The notes under the pieces are model-generated. The model searched no databases, was not told the origin of the DNA, and was given only the letters and a program-made list of their open reading frames with translations. Made by a program: the position numbers and the translations under genes. From NCBI GenBank assembly GCA_977017575.1, contig CDRNVI010000041.1:409898-473897 (forward strand): a stretch of DNA of 64,000 nt, given 5' to 3'. The stretch's first letter is position 1; every line of letters starts with the position of its first letter. This document shows, in pieces, positions 17,749 through 28,612 of the stretch. This DNA comes from Paramoeba atlantica. Taxonomy: Eukaryota > Discosea.

Positions 17749-19206
17749 CCGTGGATAGACGTAAATCTTAAAGACAGTTGACTTCCGGTGCCTGGAGATG
17801 AGTTTGTTATTCCAAATCGATTTTAACTCGTGTATTTTAGTCTGTGCAACAAGGTACCCCCTTGTTAGGGTCGCATAAATGTATTTTGCCCCCGACCGCT
17901 CTCAATTTCCGTTTTTGTGGATTCGAATTGTTGCTTGGAAATGTTGATTTTGGTGATTGGGACCGTGGTGGTCAGGTCGGGAATGTACCTTGCCTCTGTA
18001 GATGGGGGCCCACACAGCTGTTCGTGTGGACTATTGTGTGTGTGTGTGTTGGAAGATTGAACTCCATGGATAAAGTTCTGCGTATGCTTGCCTTTTATTT
18101 GTGCGTGGTTTTAAATTTCTTTGGCATTGGCAAATTTTGTTTTGTTTCTCTTTTCCACATGCCGTCCATTTTTGTGCGCTTGTGTTTGTGGAATGTTGTG
18201 CCCACTCCACTGCGCAGTGAGTGTTACAAGGGCTGCCGCCCCCACACGCCCTTTGCTTCACGTTACGGTGGGTATGGCACTTTCGGTGCGTAGACCACTT
18301 TACGAAGCGATTGGGAGATGCACAAACCCTCCATCACAACGGGGCGTTCGACGCCCCCCTCCCCTCGTGCAAATACGTAGAAATGACTGCACCTCGCCAT
18401 TCCAGGCCCTGTGCGGACACACGGGATCGCCGATAACCCAAGGGACGTAGGGTCAAATTGAAACGTGTTGACTTCCCCAAGGGAAAACGATGTGCGACAT
18501 GCCCCCGTCCCATCACGCGTTCGCTTGCTTGCGTTGAACGCACAAGTTTGAAAGCACGCCAAGATTTCGACACAGAACAACGCAGGGACGACCAAGCCTC
18601 TCTCGTAGAGCATGTCCCTGACGGTGCCTGTTTGCTGGACCGTGTTTCAGCAACGCAAATTGGCGTGAGGAAGACGAGTTTGTCAATTCCCCTGCGCTTT
18701 TCAGCACTTTACGTGTTGGACGCGTTGAAAAGGGTTATTTTCTGACCAATCACCGCAACGACCGAACGCGACAACGAAACGGCTCACATACGAAGTTGCT
18801 TAACAGTGGGCCACTGGTTCGCGAGGTCTGAAATCAAGCTGTGTTTTGTGAGATGAAGCAGATTGCTTCTTTGTAGAGCCTCGATGGGGATGTTTTGGAG
18901 TAATGGCGGATGCCCCCTTGTTCTATTCTATTCTATTTGACACCCATTTGGCCTTGACAGGCTGTGGGTCCTCTACCGTCCACGCGAGGGGGCCCGACGG
19001 CTCGGATGTTACTCCGATGCGTACGACCGGTCCTTGCGGACCGGCGGGCGAGCCAGCCGTAGAAAGCCACGGCTGGCACTTCACTTAGGACGGGAGTCGG
19101 AGACGCAGCGTGGCTAGGCCACACACTGACCAGCGGTCCCTACGAGAGGGGCAACCAATCCTCCGCGCGCCTTCAAAGAAGGTGGTACAAAACGTTTAAT
19201 TTAAAG

Positions 19207-19686
19207 TTATTGAATTCCAGATGCCCTACGTTTCCTTTTTCGAGCCCACGTCCCGTCTTCTTTGTGGTTCTTTATAGCTTGGGCCCACCTATTTCTGTTC
19301 TGGGCCATCGTCTTCCACAGTTGTGGTGGTATTCCTGACCTTTCACACGCTTTTTCTACGGCTTGAACGTAAGGAGGATTTGTGCATGGTAAGCGGTGGT
19401 GCATTAGTATCCCGAATAGCGTCTTATTAGGGTGCCGATGTTCATCCATACGAGCTACGTGCCCTGCATAGCTGAGAATTCTTAGGTCATAAAGCAGTTG
19501 AGTAGGCTCCATGTCAGACATTCGCATCACCTCGGAGTTGCTGGTTCGTTTGCGTTCGGGGCAGGTATTTCCATCAATTGGGCTCCATGGAATCTTGAGT
19601 GCCCTCCGGATCATACTCAAGTAGTGGACATCTAGTGTACTTTGGAGTTTGGCGTCCAGCGCCCGGGACACACTTCCGTACATCAA
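19207..19686 (-). pseudogene. LINE C-terminal fragment in satellite unit 3
   Basis: Same fragment as 17269-17748. One residue differs (VMRMSD against VMGMSD). Confidence 0.7.
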
Positions 19687-21144
19687 CCGTGGATAGACGT
19701 AAATCTTAAAGACAGTTGACTTCCGGTGCCTGGAGATGAGTTTGTTATTCCAAATCGATTTTAACTCGTGTATTTTAGTCTGTGCAACAAGGTACCCCCT
19801 TGTTAGGGTCGCATAAATGTATTTTGCCCCCGACCGCTCTCAATTTCCGTTTTTGTGGATTCGAATTGTTGCTTGGAAATGTTGATTTTGGTGATTGGGA
19901 CCGTGGTGGTCAGGTCGGGAATGTACCTTGCCTCTGTAGATGGGGGCCCACACAGCTGTTCGTGTGGACTATTGTGTGTGTGTGTGTTGGAAGATTGAAC
20001 TCCATGGATAAAGTTCTGCGTATGCTTGCCTTTTATTTGTGCGTGGTTTTAAATTTCTTTGGCATTGGCAAATTTTGTTTTGTTTCTCTTTTCCACATGC
20101 CGTCCATTTTTGTGCGCTTGTGTTTGTGGAATGTTGTGCCCACTCCACTGCGCAGTGAGTGTTACAAGGGCTGCCGCCCCCACACGCCCTTTGCTTCACG
20201 TTACGGTGGGTATGGCACTTTCGGTGCGTAGACCACTTTACGAAGCGATTGGGAGATGCACAAACCCTCCATCACAACGGGGCGTTCGACGCCCCCCTCC
20301 CCTCGTGCAAATACGTAGAAATGACTGCACCTCGCCATTCCAGGCCCTGTGCGGACACACGGGATCGCCGATAACCCAAGGGACGTAGGGTCAAATTGAA
20401 ACGTGTTGACTTCCCCAAGGGAAAACGATGTGCGACATGCCCCCGTCCCATCACGCGTTCGCTTGCTTGCGTTGAACGCACAAGTTTGAAAGCACGCCAA
20501 GATTTCGACACAGAACAACGCAGGGACGACCAAGCCTCTCTCGTAGAGCATGTCCCTGACGGTGCCTGTTTGCTGGACCGTGTTTCAGCAACGCAAATTG
20601 GCGTGAGGAAGACGAGTTTGTCAATTCCCCTGCGCTTTTCAGCACTTTACGTGTTGGACGCGTTGAAAAGGGTTATTTTCTGACCAATCACCGCAACGAC
20701 CGAACGCGACAACGAAACGGCTCACATACGAAGTTGCTTAACAGTGGGCCACTGGTTCGCGAGGTCTGAAATCAAGCTGTGTTTTGTGAGATGAAGCAGA
20801 TTGCTTCTTTGTAGAGCCTCGATGGGGATGTTTTGGAGTAATGGCGGATGCCCCCTTGTTCTATTCTATTCTATTTGACACCCATTTGGCCTTGACAGGC
20901 TGTGGGTCCTCTACCGTCCACGCGAGGGGGCCCGACGGCTCGGATGTTACTCCGATGCGTACGACCGGTCCTTGCGGACCGGCGGGCGAGCCAGCCGTAG
21001 AAAGCCACGGCTGGCACTTCACTTAGGACGGGAGTCGGAGACGCAGCGTGGCTAGGCCACACACTGACCAGCGGTCCCTACGAGAGGGGCAACCAATCCT
21101 CCGCGCGCCTTCAAAGAAGGTGGTACAAAACGTTTAATTTAAAG

Positions 21145-21624
21145 TTATTGAATTCCAGATGCCCTACGTTTCCTTTTTCGAGCCCACGTCCCGTCTTCTT
21201 TGTGGTTCTTTATAGCTTGGGCCCACCTATTTCTGTTCTGGGCCATCGTCTTCCACAGTTGTGGTGGTATTCCTGACCTTTCACACGCTTTTTCTACGGC
21301 TTGAACGTAAGGAGGATTTGTGCATGGTAAGCGGTGGTGCATTAGTATCCCGAATAGCGTCTTATTAGGGTGCCGATGTTCATCCATACGAGCTACGTGC
21401 CCTGCATAGCTGAGAATTCTTAGGTCATAAAGCAGTTGAGTAGGCTCCATGTCAGACATTCGCATCACCTCGGAGTTGCTGGTTCGTTTGCGTTCGGGGC
21501 AGGTATTTCCATCAATTGGGCTCCATGGAATCTTGAGTGCCCTCCGGATCATACTCAAGTAGTGGACATCTAGTGTACTTTGGAGTTTGGCGTCCAGCGC
21601 CCGGGACACACTTCCGTACATCAA
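21145..21624 (-). pseudogene. LINE C-terminal fragment in satellite unit 4
   Basis: Identical in protein sequence to the unit 3 copy. Confidence 0.7.
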
Positions 21625-23082
21625 CCGTGGATAGACGTAAATCTTAAAGACAGTTGACTTCCGGTGCCTGGAGATGAGTTTGTTATTCCAAATCGATTTT
21701 AACTCGTGTATTTTAGTCTGTGCAACAAGGTACCCCCTTGTTAGGGTCGCATAAATGTATTTTGCCCCCGACCGCTCTCAATTTCCGTTTTTGTGGATTC
21801 GAATTGTTGCTTGGAAATGTTGATTTTGGTGATTGGGACCGTGGTGGTCAGGTCGGGAATGTACCTTGCCTCTGTAGATGGGGGCCCACACAGCTGTTCG
21901 TGTGGACTATTGTGTGTGTGTGTGTTGGAAGATTGAACTCCATGGATAAAGTTCTGCGTATGCTTGCCTTTTATTTGTGCGTGGTTTTAAATTTCTTTGG
22001 CATTGGCAAATTTTGTTTTGTTTCTCTTTTCCACATGCCGTCCATTTTTGTGCGCTTGTGTTTGTGGAATGTTGTGCCCACTCCACTGCGCAGTGAGTGT
22101 TACAAGGGCTGCCGCCCCCACACGCCCTTTGCTTCACGTTACGGTGGGTATGGCACTTTCGGTGCGTAGACCACTTTACGAAGCGATTGGGAGATGCACA
22201 AACCCTCCATCACAACGGGGCGTTCGACGCCCCCCTCCCCTCGTGCAAATACGTAGAAATGACTGCACCTCGCCATTCCAGGCCCTGTGCGGACACACGG
22301 GATCGCCGATAACCCAAGGGACGTAGGGTCAAATTGAAACGTGTTGACTTCCCCAAGGGAAAACGATGTGCGACATGCCCCCGTCCCATCACGCGTTCGC
22401 TTGCTTGCGTTGAACGCACAAGTTTGAAAGCACGCCAAGATTTCGACACAGAACAACGCAGGGACGACCAAGCCTCTCTCGTAGAGCATGTCCCTGACGG
22501 TGCCTGTTTGCTGGACCGTGTTTCAGCAACGCAAATTGGCGTGAGGAAGACGAGTTTGTCAATTCCCCTGCGCTTTTCAGCACTTTACGTGTTGGACGCG
22601 TTGAAAAGGGTTATTTTCTGACCAATCACCGCAACGACCGAACGCGACAACGAAACGGCTCACATACGAAGTTGCTTAACAGTGGGCCACTGGTTCGCGA
22701 GGTCTGAAATCAAGCTGTGTTTTGTGAGATGAAGCAGATTGCTTCTTTGTAGAGCCTCGATGGGGATGTTTTGGAGTAATGGCGGATGCCCCCTTGTTCT
22801 ATTCTATTCTATTTGACACCCATTTGGCCTTGACAGGCTGTGGGTCCTCTACCGTCCACGCGAGGGGGCCCGACGGCTCGGATGTTACTCCGATGCGTAC
22901 GACCGGTCCTTGCGGACCGGCGGGCGAGCCAGCCGTAGAAAGCCACGGCTGGCACTTCACTTAGGACGGGAGTCGGAGACGCAGCGTGGCTAGGCCACAC
23001 ACTGACCAGCGGTCCCTACGAGAGGGGCAACCAATCCTCCGCGCGCCTTCAAAGAAGGTGGTACAAAACGTTTAATTTAAAG

Positions 23083-23562
23083 TTATTGAATTCCAGATGC
23101 CCTACGTTTCCTTTTTCGAGCCCACGTCCCGTCTTCTTTGTGGTTCTTTATAGCTTGGGCCCACCTATTTCTGTTCTGGGCCATCGTCTTCCACAGTTGT
23201 GGTGGTATTCCTGACCTTTCACACGCTTTTTCTACGGCTTGAACGTAAGGAGGATTTGTGCATGGTAAGCGGTGGTGCATTAGTATCCCGAATAGCGTCT
23301 TATTAGGGTGCCGATGTTCATCCATACGAGCTACGTGCCCTGCATAGCTGAGAATTCTTAGGTCATAAAGCAGTTGAGTAGGCTCCATGTCAGACATTCG
23401 CATCACCTCGGAGTTGCTGGTTCGTTTGCGTTCGGGGCAGGTATTTCCATCAATTGGGCTCCATGGAATCTTGAGTGCCCTCCGGATCATACTCAAGTAG
23501 TGGACATCTAGTGTACTTTGGAGTTTGGCGTCCAGCGCCCGGGACACACTTCCGTACATCAA
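23083..23562 (-). pseudogene. LINE C-terminal fragment in satellite unit 5
   Basis: Identical in protein sequence to the unit 3 copy. Confidence 0.7.
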
Positions 23563-24911
23563 CCGTGGATAGACGTAAATCTTAAAGACAGTTGACTTCC
23601 GGTGCCTGGAGATGAGTTTGTTATTCCAAATCGATTTTAACTCGTGTATTTTAGTCTGTGCAACAAGGTACCCCCTTGTTAGGGTCGCATAAATGTATTT
23701 TGCCCCCGACCGCTCTCAATTTCCGTTTTTGTGGATTCGAATTGTTGCTTGGAAATGTTGATTTTGGTGATTGGGACCGTGGTGGTCAGGTCGGGAATGT
23801 ACCTTGCCTCTGTAGATGGGGGCCCACACAGCTGTTCGTGTGGACTATTGTGTGTGTGTGTGTTGGAAGATTGAACTCCATGGATAAAGTTCTGCGTATG
23901 CTTGCCTTTTATTTGTGCGTGGTTTTAAATTTCTTTGGCATTGGCAAATTTTGTTTTGTTTCTCTTTTCCACATGCCGTCCATTTTTGTGCGCTTGTGTT
24001 TGTGGAATGTTGTGCCCACTCCACTGCGCAGTGAGTGTTACAAGGGCTGCCGCCCCCACACGCCCTTTGCTTCACGTTACGGTGGGTATGGCACTTTCGG
24101 TGCGTAGACCACTTTACGAAGCGATTGGGAGATGCACAAACCCTCCATCACAACGGGGCGTTCGACGCCCCCCTCCCCTCGTGCAAATACGTAGAAATGA
24201 CTGCACCTCGCCATTCCAGGCCCTGTGCGGACACACGGGATCGCCGATAACCCAAGGGACGTAGGGTCAAATTGAAACGTGTTGACTTCCCCAAGGGAAA
24301 ACGATGTGCGACATGCCCCCGTCCCATCACGCGTTCGCTTGCTTGCGTTGAACGCACAAGTTTGAAAGCACGCCAAGATTTCGACACAGAACAACGCAGG
24401 GACGACCAAGCCTCTCTCGTAGAGCATGTCCCTGACGGTGCCTGTTTGCTGGACCGTGTTTCAGCAACGCAAATTGGCGTGAGGAAGACGAGTTTGTCAA
24501 TTCCCCTGCGCTTTTCAGCACTTTACGTGTTGGACGCGTTGAAAAGGGTTATTTTCTGACCAATCACCGCAACGACCGAACGCGACAACGAAACGGCTCA
24601 CGTACGAAGTTGCTTAACAGTGGGCCACTGGTTCGCGAGGTCTGAAATCAAGCTGTGTTTTGTGAGATGAAGCAGATTGCTTCTTTGTAGAGCCTCGATG
24701 GGGATGTTTTGGAGTAATGGCGGATGCCCCCTTGTTCTATTCTATTCTATTTGACACCCATTTGGCCTTGACAGGCTGTGGGTCTTCTACCGTCCACGCG
24801 AGGGGGCCCGACGGCTCTGATCGTTACTCCGATGCGTACGACCGGTCCTTGCGGACCGGCGGGCGAGCCTGTACCTTGTTGACATTTTTTTTACTATCTC
24901 TCTCACGCATT

Positions 24912-25681
24912 ATGCAGCAGCGAGTGCTTGTCATCCACAGTGGAACTGTGCAGGATAATGACTCAGTCTTCACCTTCGGTTCGGCGAAAGAGCAGATGTG
25001 TGATACGGAACAAAAATCTGTTTCGCAACCGCGCACGCGAAGAGGTGGACCCATCACAGTACAAACTTTGGACGACATTGGTTTTGGAAAACGTAAGAAA
25101 AAGCATCGCCGGCCAGTGTGGCGTCCGCTCGACCTTGATCCAACTAAAGAGGGAAATTCCACCGGTTCTGACAGTGAGAAACGTGAAATGCCACGCAAAG
25201 TGTCCAGGAGCCGCGTTCCGGATTCGCCGCAACCCAAAAGCTTGGGAAAAGCAGAGAAGCCGAGTGCGAAAACGAAAAGCCAAAATAAAGGGCAAAAAGG
25301 CGAGATTATGGGGAAGGAGGACGCGCAAAAGAAGGATCAACACTCATTCGAGAGCAAGAGTCTACAAAGCCCACCTCCCCCAGTAAATATACAAGACAAC
25401 TGGACGAAACAAGGACGGGGCGTTTCCAAACAAGAAAACAATGAAATATCCGAATCCAAGCACCAGACGCCCTCGACTGTGAAGGGACACAATCCACGAG
25501 AACGTGCGCCAGTTGAACACCTTGTACCTCAAGAACGCGATTCAGACATAGAGGCCGATGCTGAGTACTGTGACTCGTCGGAAGATAACGAAAATGCAGG
25601 AAACTCGCCCATAGCTCCCGACCACGTTCTTCGGAAAATCTCGGATTGGGGTAAAGGAACGACGTGTGCAGTACGGTGGTG
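24912..25681 (+). CDS. LINE S ORF, N-terminal part (before the solo repeat)
   Basis: About 257 codons starting MQQRVLVIHSG. Basic clusters (GKRKKKHRRP) and long K/S/P/E-rich segments suggest a disordered nucleic-acid-binding linker. The last stretch (DHVLRKISDWGKGTTCAVRWC) has the look of a chromodomain beta-sheet core (hydrophobic pattern, then V-R-W), but this is only a resemblance. The solo DIRS repeat interrupts the codons after RWC. Confidence 0.6.
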
Positions 25682-26107
25682 TAATAGTCCACGTTTGGAA
25701 ATTTAGCCGCGGGGCAGGGAGTTGTTTATGCCTGCTTGGCCCTTCGGGGCACATAATTTCTTCAAATTATGATTTGTTTCAAATAGTGTTGTAATTTCAT
25801 TATTCATTCTTTATATTCTTGGTAGGCTATTTTTTCTACTTACGTTTCAAAAGTTTTTGTGCCCGCCCACCGAGCCCCCAGCCATTTGGTCGAGGGTTCC
25901 GGTGGGGGGAACCCCGTTAACAGAGTGACAGTGACATATATGTTTGCAGGCCTAAAATTGTCGTGAGAACATATTATTTACAGTTTAATGTTGATGTTAT
26001 GTTTTGAGATTGGGAAATAGGGCTTGTGAGCAATCAGATACATTTTAGTTGTTTCTTTGTTTACTATTCGATACATGTTATTTATTATGCCCCGCGGCGT
26101 GGATTTC
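25682..26107 (+). mobile_element. Solo DIRS A-B terminal repeat
   Basis: 426 bp: A (TAATAGTCCACG...) then B (ending GGCGTGGATTTC) with the conserved C-rich linker between, and no body. It is inserted in LINE S between GGTGGTG and TTTTCG. The uninterrupted LINE sequence GGTGGTGTTTT appears at 45881. No target duplication. Its outer dyad arms are CCCCGCGG/CCGCGGGG, a paired change from the usual CCCCTCGG/CCGAGGGG. It is the YR-element counterpart of a solo LTR. Confidence 0.8.
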
Positions 26108-27024
26108 TTTTCGAAACCCTCAGAATCGAATCTACGAATCGATTGGTGAAGTTGTTTCCAGAAAACTGCGAAAGAAAGCGTTGAACATCAAAATTTCGTA
26201 CCATCCAGCCCCTGACGAAGCCGGGCCCTCTGGAAATCTTTATCTTCCCCAGTCGACGAAAATCAAGGTTTTCGGCATCCGAGCAACTCATCTACGCCGT
26301 GATCCAGATTGTGAAGTTTCAACGACGATATGCGCGGCAGAAGATGCGGACGACACAGATCACGGGTGTGACCTAGGGCCTTTGCCTTCTTTCTCCCAGA
26401 TCGATCCGACGTTTTCTGTGCATGTGGTAGCTATTTTCCGTTCGATCATAAGAGACTATCCGAGACTTAAACTATCCTCAGAAAAAGATGCATTATGGCA
26501 AAAATTCCTCAACGCCCCACGAGACTCACTAGTAAGCGTGCGGAAAGCTATCCAAAGACGGGAAAGCATCCCGCATAGCCATAAGAGCGCCAATGCCAAG
26601 GAAAATGTATTTTTATCCAAAGAGGAGGTAAAGGAGCTCGAAGTTGACCGCCGCTCAATACGCAACGCTCTCCATGCAGCTCGTGCAGGAAATTTAAGTA
26701 AAGCAACCAGAGTCCTGGACAACGTTTATGTAGACTCCCAACTCAGCGTGGAAAAAGTGCGAAAATTGAAAGACCTTCATCCCACAGGTGATCCACCACC
26801 TGCGTCATCAGTAGAATACCCACGGGCTGGCGTAATCGAGATGGACGAGGTTCGCTCAGCGGTAAACAAACTCGCGCATGGAGCAGCCCCAGGCCCGACG
26901 GGATTGAGCGAAAACATCCTCCGCTTACTGACTGATGACGTGGTATGTTGTTCAGGTTTGTGCCACATGATTAGAGATGTCATCAACGGAGAAATAAGCA
27001 CATCAGTTCGCAACCGTCTGACAC
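26108..27024 (+). CDS. LINE S ORF, middle part up to the start of RT
   Basis: Continues the ORF after the solo repeat (NPQNRIYESIGEVVSRKLRKK). The segment AGNLSKATRVLDN and the GAAPGPTGLSE segment match copy S1, where they lead into RT motif A. The frame is left at 27024, where DIRS element 5 begins (...SVRNRLT; S1 continues RCRIIALAKP). It includes the pre-RT helical region only. Confidence 0.7.
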
Positions 27025-27211
27025 TAATAGTCCACGTTTTGAAATTTAGCCGAGGGGCTGTTATGTATTTGCCTGCTGGCCCTTCGGGGCACATAGTTTC
27101 TTCGAATTATGATTTGTATTCCGAATTTTACATGGGCTGGGTATTTACTATTATCTTATATATCCTTGTTAGGTTGTTATTTACTTCGCTTTAAGTTTTT
27201 GTGAGATCCCA

Positions 27212-28609
27212 ATGAGATCCCAACGTTTGCGGGCTCCTCAGGAGCCGAGCCAGGACCGTGATCGCTCTCCAAAGCGTGACCGGGCGCCAACACCCGTTGA
27301 AACCTCCTCTTTTGCTTCCAAACGCCAGTCTCTTTCATGTCCTCCCGTGCGCCCCCCTCTCCCTCCTCTCCCCACGCAGCCGGCTCCGCAGGTATCCGCG
27401 CGACCTCCTCCTGTTCCCCTTACCCCTGGACCGGCGCGGCGCAAGGTACGCCCTTCAGGAAGAGCACTCAGCCCCGCCCGCGAACCGCCTAGCCCTCTCC
27501 CTTCTAACCTCCCCAGTTTGCCGGCGAGCTCCCTCCCTAGCCCGTATCCATTTCCGCTGGAGGCTCCGGAGCCCCATATTCGACGTAGAGGAACCCTCAA
27601 CCCCGACCAGGTTGAGGCTTCTCGCTCGCCGCGCCGTTACGAGGCCCTCGACCTTGACCACGTCGGGATGCCTCAGCGTTCACGCTGTGATGCGCGTGGG
27701 ATCATGACACAATCTAGCAAAGAAGAATTCATCACGAAAGTGATTGAGCTTCTGCGCAAAGACTACGAGGTCACCGTTGAAGCTGTATGGTCTCTTCCCC
27801 GGGATGGCCTACGGCAGACGGTTATAGGGTTGGTGCATATGACGCATCCAAAGGACCCTAACTCAACTGAGTTGTTCGCCGAGTGGGATGGGGACAAGAA
27901 CACTGCCTACCGTTTTCCCCATCCCGAGATCAACTACCACTCTTTGGAACTGTCCCATGTTCGGGCGCAGATGCCGGGTGGGAAACCAGTTGAAGATCTG
28001 ATCCCCACGTTTGAACGCGTCCGTATTACGGACCCGAAAGGCTTCTCCCCCTACGATCCGGTTACTTGGCAACCGTGGATCGACACGGATGATTTGTTCA
28101 AGCCACGTGAACTCATCCGTGAGCTGCGCGAAGCTCCGCAGCTTGGGGTACGCTTCAACCCTCCGCCGCAGCGTGAGCGCCTGTTCAAGATGTTAACTGA
28201 ATGGGTGTACGCTGCGTGCAATACGGAGGGATGGCTAGAGAAGCACAACCTCGCCGTAGCCCTTCTCATCATCGAAGAGCTTCGCAACCATTATTGGGCT
28301 GCGGCGGGCGTTGCTGTCGAACGTGTGCAACAGCGGTTGCACCGCGACGACGATCCTCAGGACCGTTACGGTCAGCTCGTTGTGGATGAGCAACTGAGGG
28401 GCCGAACCGCTCAGCGTGCTCCCCGACGACGCAGCCAAGGACCTTTCTGTTTTGGCTGCCATCAGCCAGGCCACCTACGATCGAACTGCCCCCAATCGTC
28501 CCAACAGCAGGGGGGGCAGTTCCGTACCCAGCGCACCCCGCAACAGGATTTTCGCGGCGGGGTGGTGGGCGGCGCCAACCGTTACGGCGCAACACGGGCT
28601 TTCCACTAG
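27212..28609 (+). CDS. DIRS element 5 gag-like protein
   Basis: 465 aa, starting 9 bp after A1. The N-terminal 150 residues are proline/arginine-rich. The middle part (SKEEFITKVIELL, FPHPEINYHSLELSHVRAQMPGG) is a conserved core, also found in the fossil at 57744-58924. It ends with a CCHC knuckle CFGCHQPGHLRSNC. The stop is followed 3 bp later by the YR ATG. Confidence 0.8.
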   Translation: MRSQRLRAPQEPSQDRDRSPKRDRAPTPVETSSFASKRQSLSCPPVRPPLPPLPTQPAPQVSARPPPVPLTPGPARRKVRPSGRALSPAREPPSPLPSNLPSLPASSLPSPYPFPLEAPEPHIRRRGTLNPDQVEASRSPRRYEALDLDHVGMPQRSRCDARGIMTQSSKEEFITKVIELLRKDYEVTVEAVWSLPRDGLRQTVIGLVHMTHPKDPNSTELFAEWDGDKNTAYRFPHPEINYHSLELSHVRAQMPGGKPVEDLIPTFERVRITDPKGFSPYDPVTWQPWIDTDDLFKPRELIRELREAPQLGVRFNPPPQRERLFKMLTEWVYAACNTEGWLEKHNLAVALLIIEELRNHYWAAAGVAVERVQQRLHRDDDPQDRYGQLVVDEQLRGRTAQRAPRRRSQGPFCFGCHQPGHLRSNCPQSSQQQGGQFRTQRTPQQDFRGGVVGGANRYGATRAFH

Positions 28610-28612
28610 GAA

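Larger units (their letters stand above)
15438..24868 (+). repeat. 1938-bp satellite array (about four full and two partial units)
   Basis: Landmarks recur every 1938 bp (for example 16520, 18458, 20396, 22334, 24272). The first unit (15438-16481) is shorter by 893 bp because it lacks the segment that carries a LINE C-terminus. The last unit is cut at 24868. Inner units differ by only a few bases, while the first and last units carry most of the differences. Outside the LINE part the unit holds hairpins (ACCGGTCC...GGACCGG, CCACAC...GTGTGG), a GT microsatellite and a TTCTATTCTATTC tract, but no recognisable gene. Confidence 0.9.
24869..27024 (+). mobile_element. LINE family S, SL-tagged 5' part, interrupted
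   Basis: Starts with 13 nt of SL (CTGTACCTTGTTG, 24869-24881) at the end of the satellite, then a pyrimidine-rich 5' UTR and an ATG at 24912. The ORF is interrupted by a solo DIRS A-B repeat at 25682-26107 and is cut at 27024 by DIRS element 5, just as the RT domain begins. The RT and endonuclease part is known here only from copy S1 (47179-49587). Confidence 0.75.

Noticed and set aside
17920-17945. tRNA-like B box (GGATTCGAATT)
   Set aside because: No acceptor stem, A box or cloverleaf could be formed around it.
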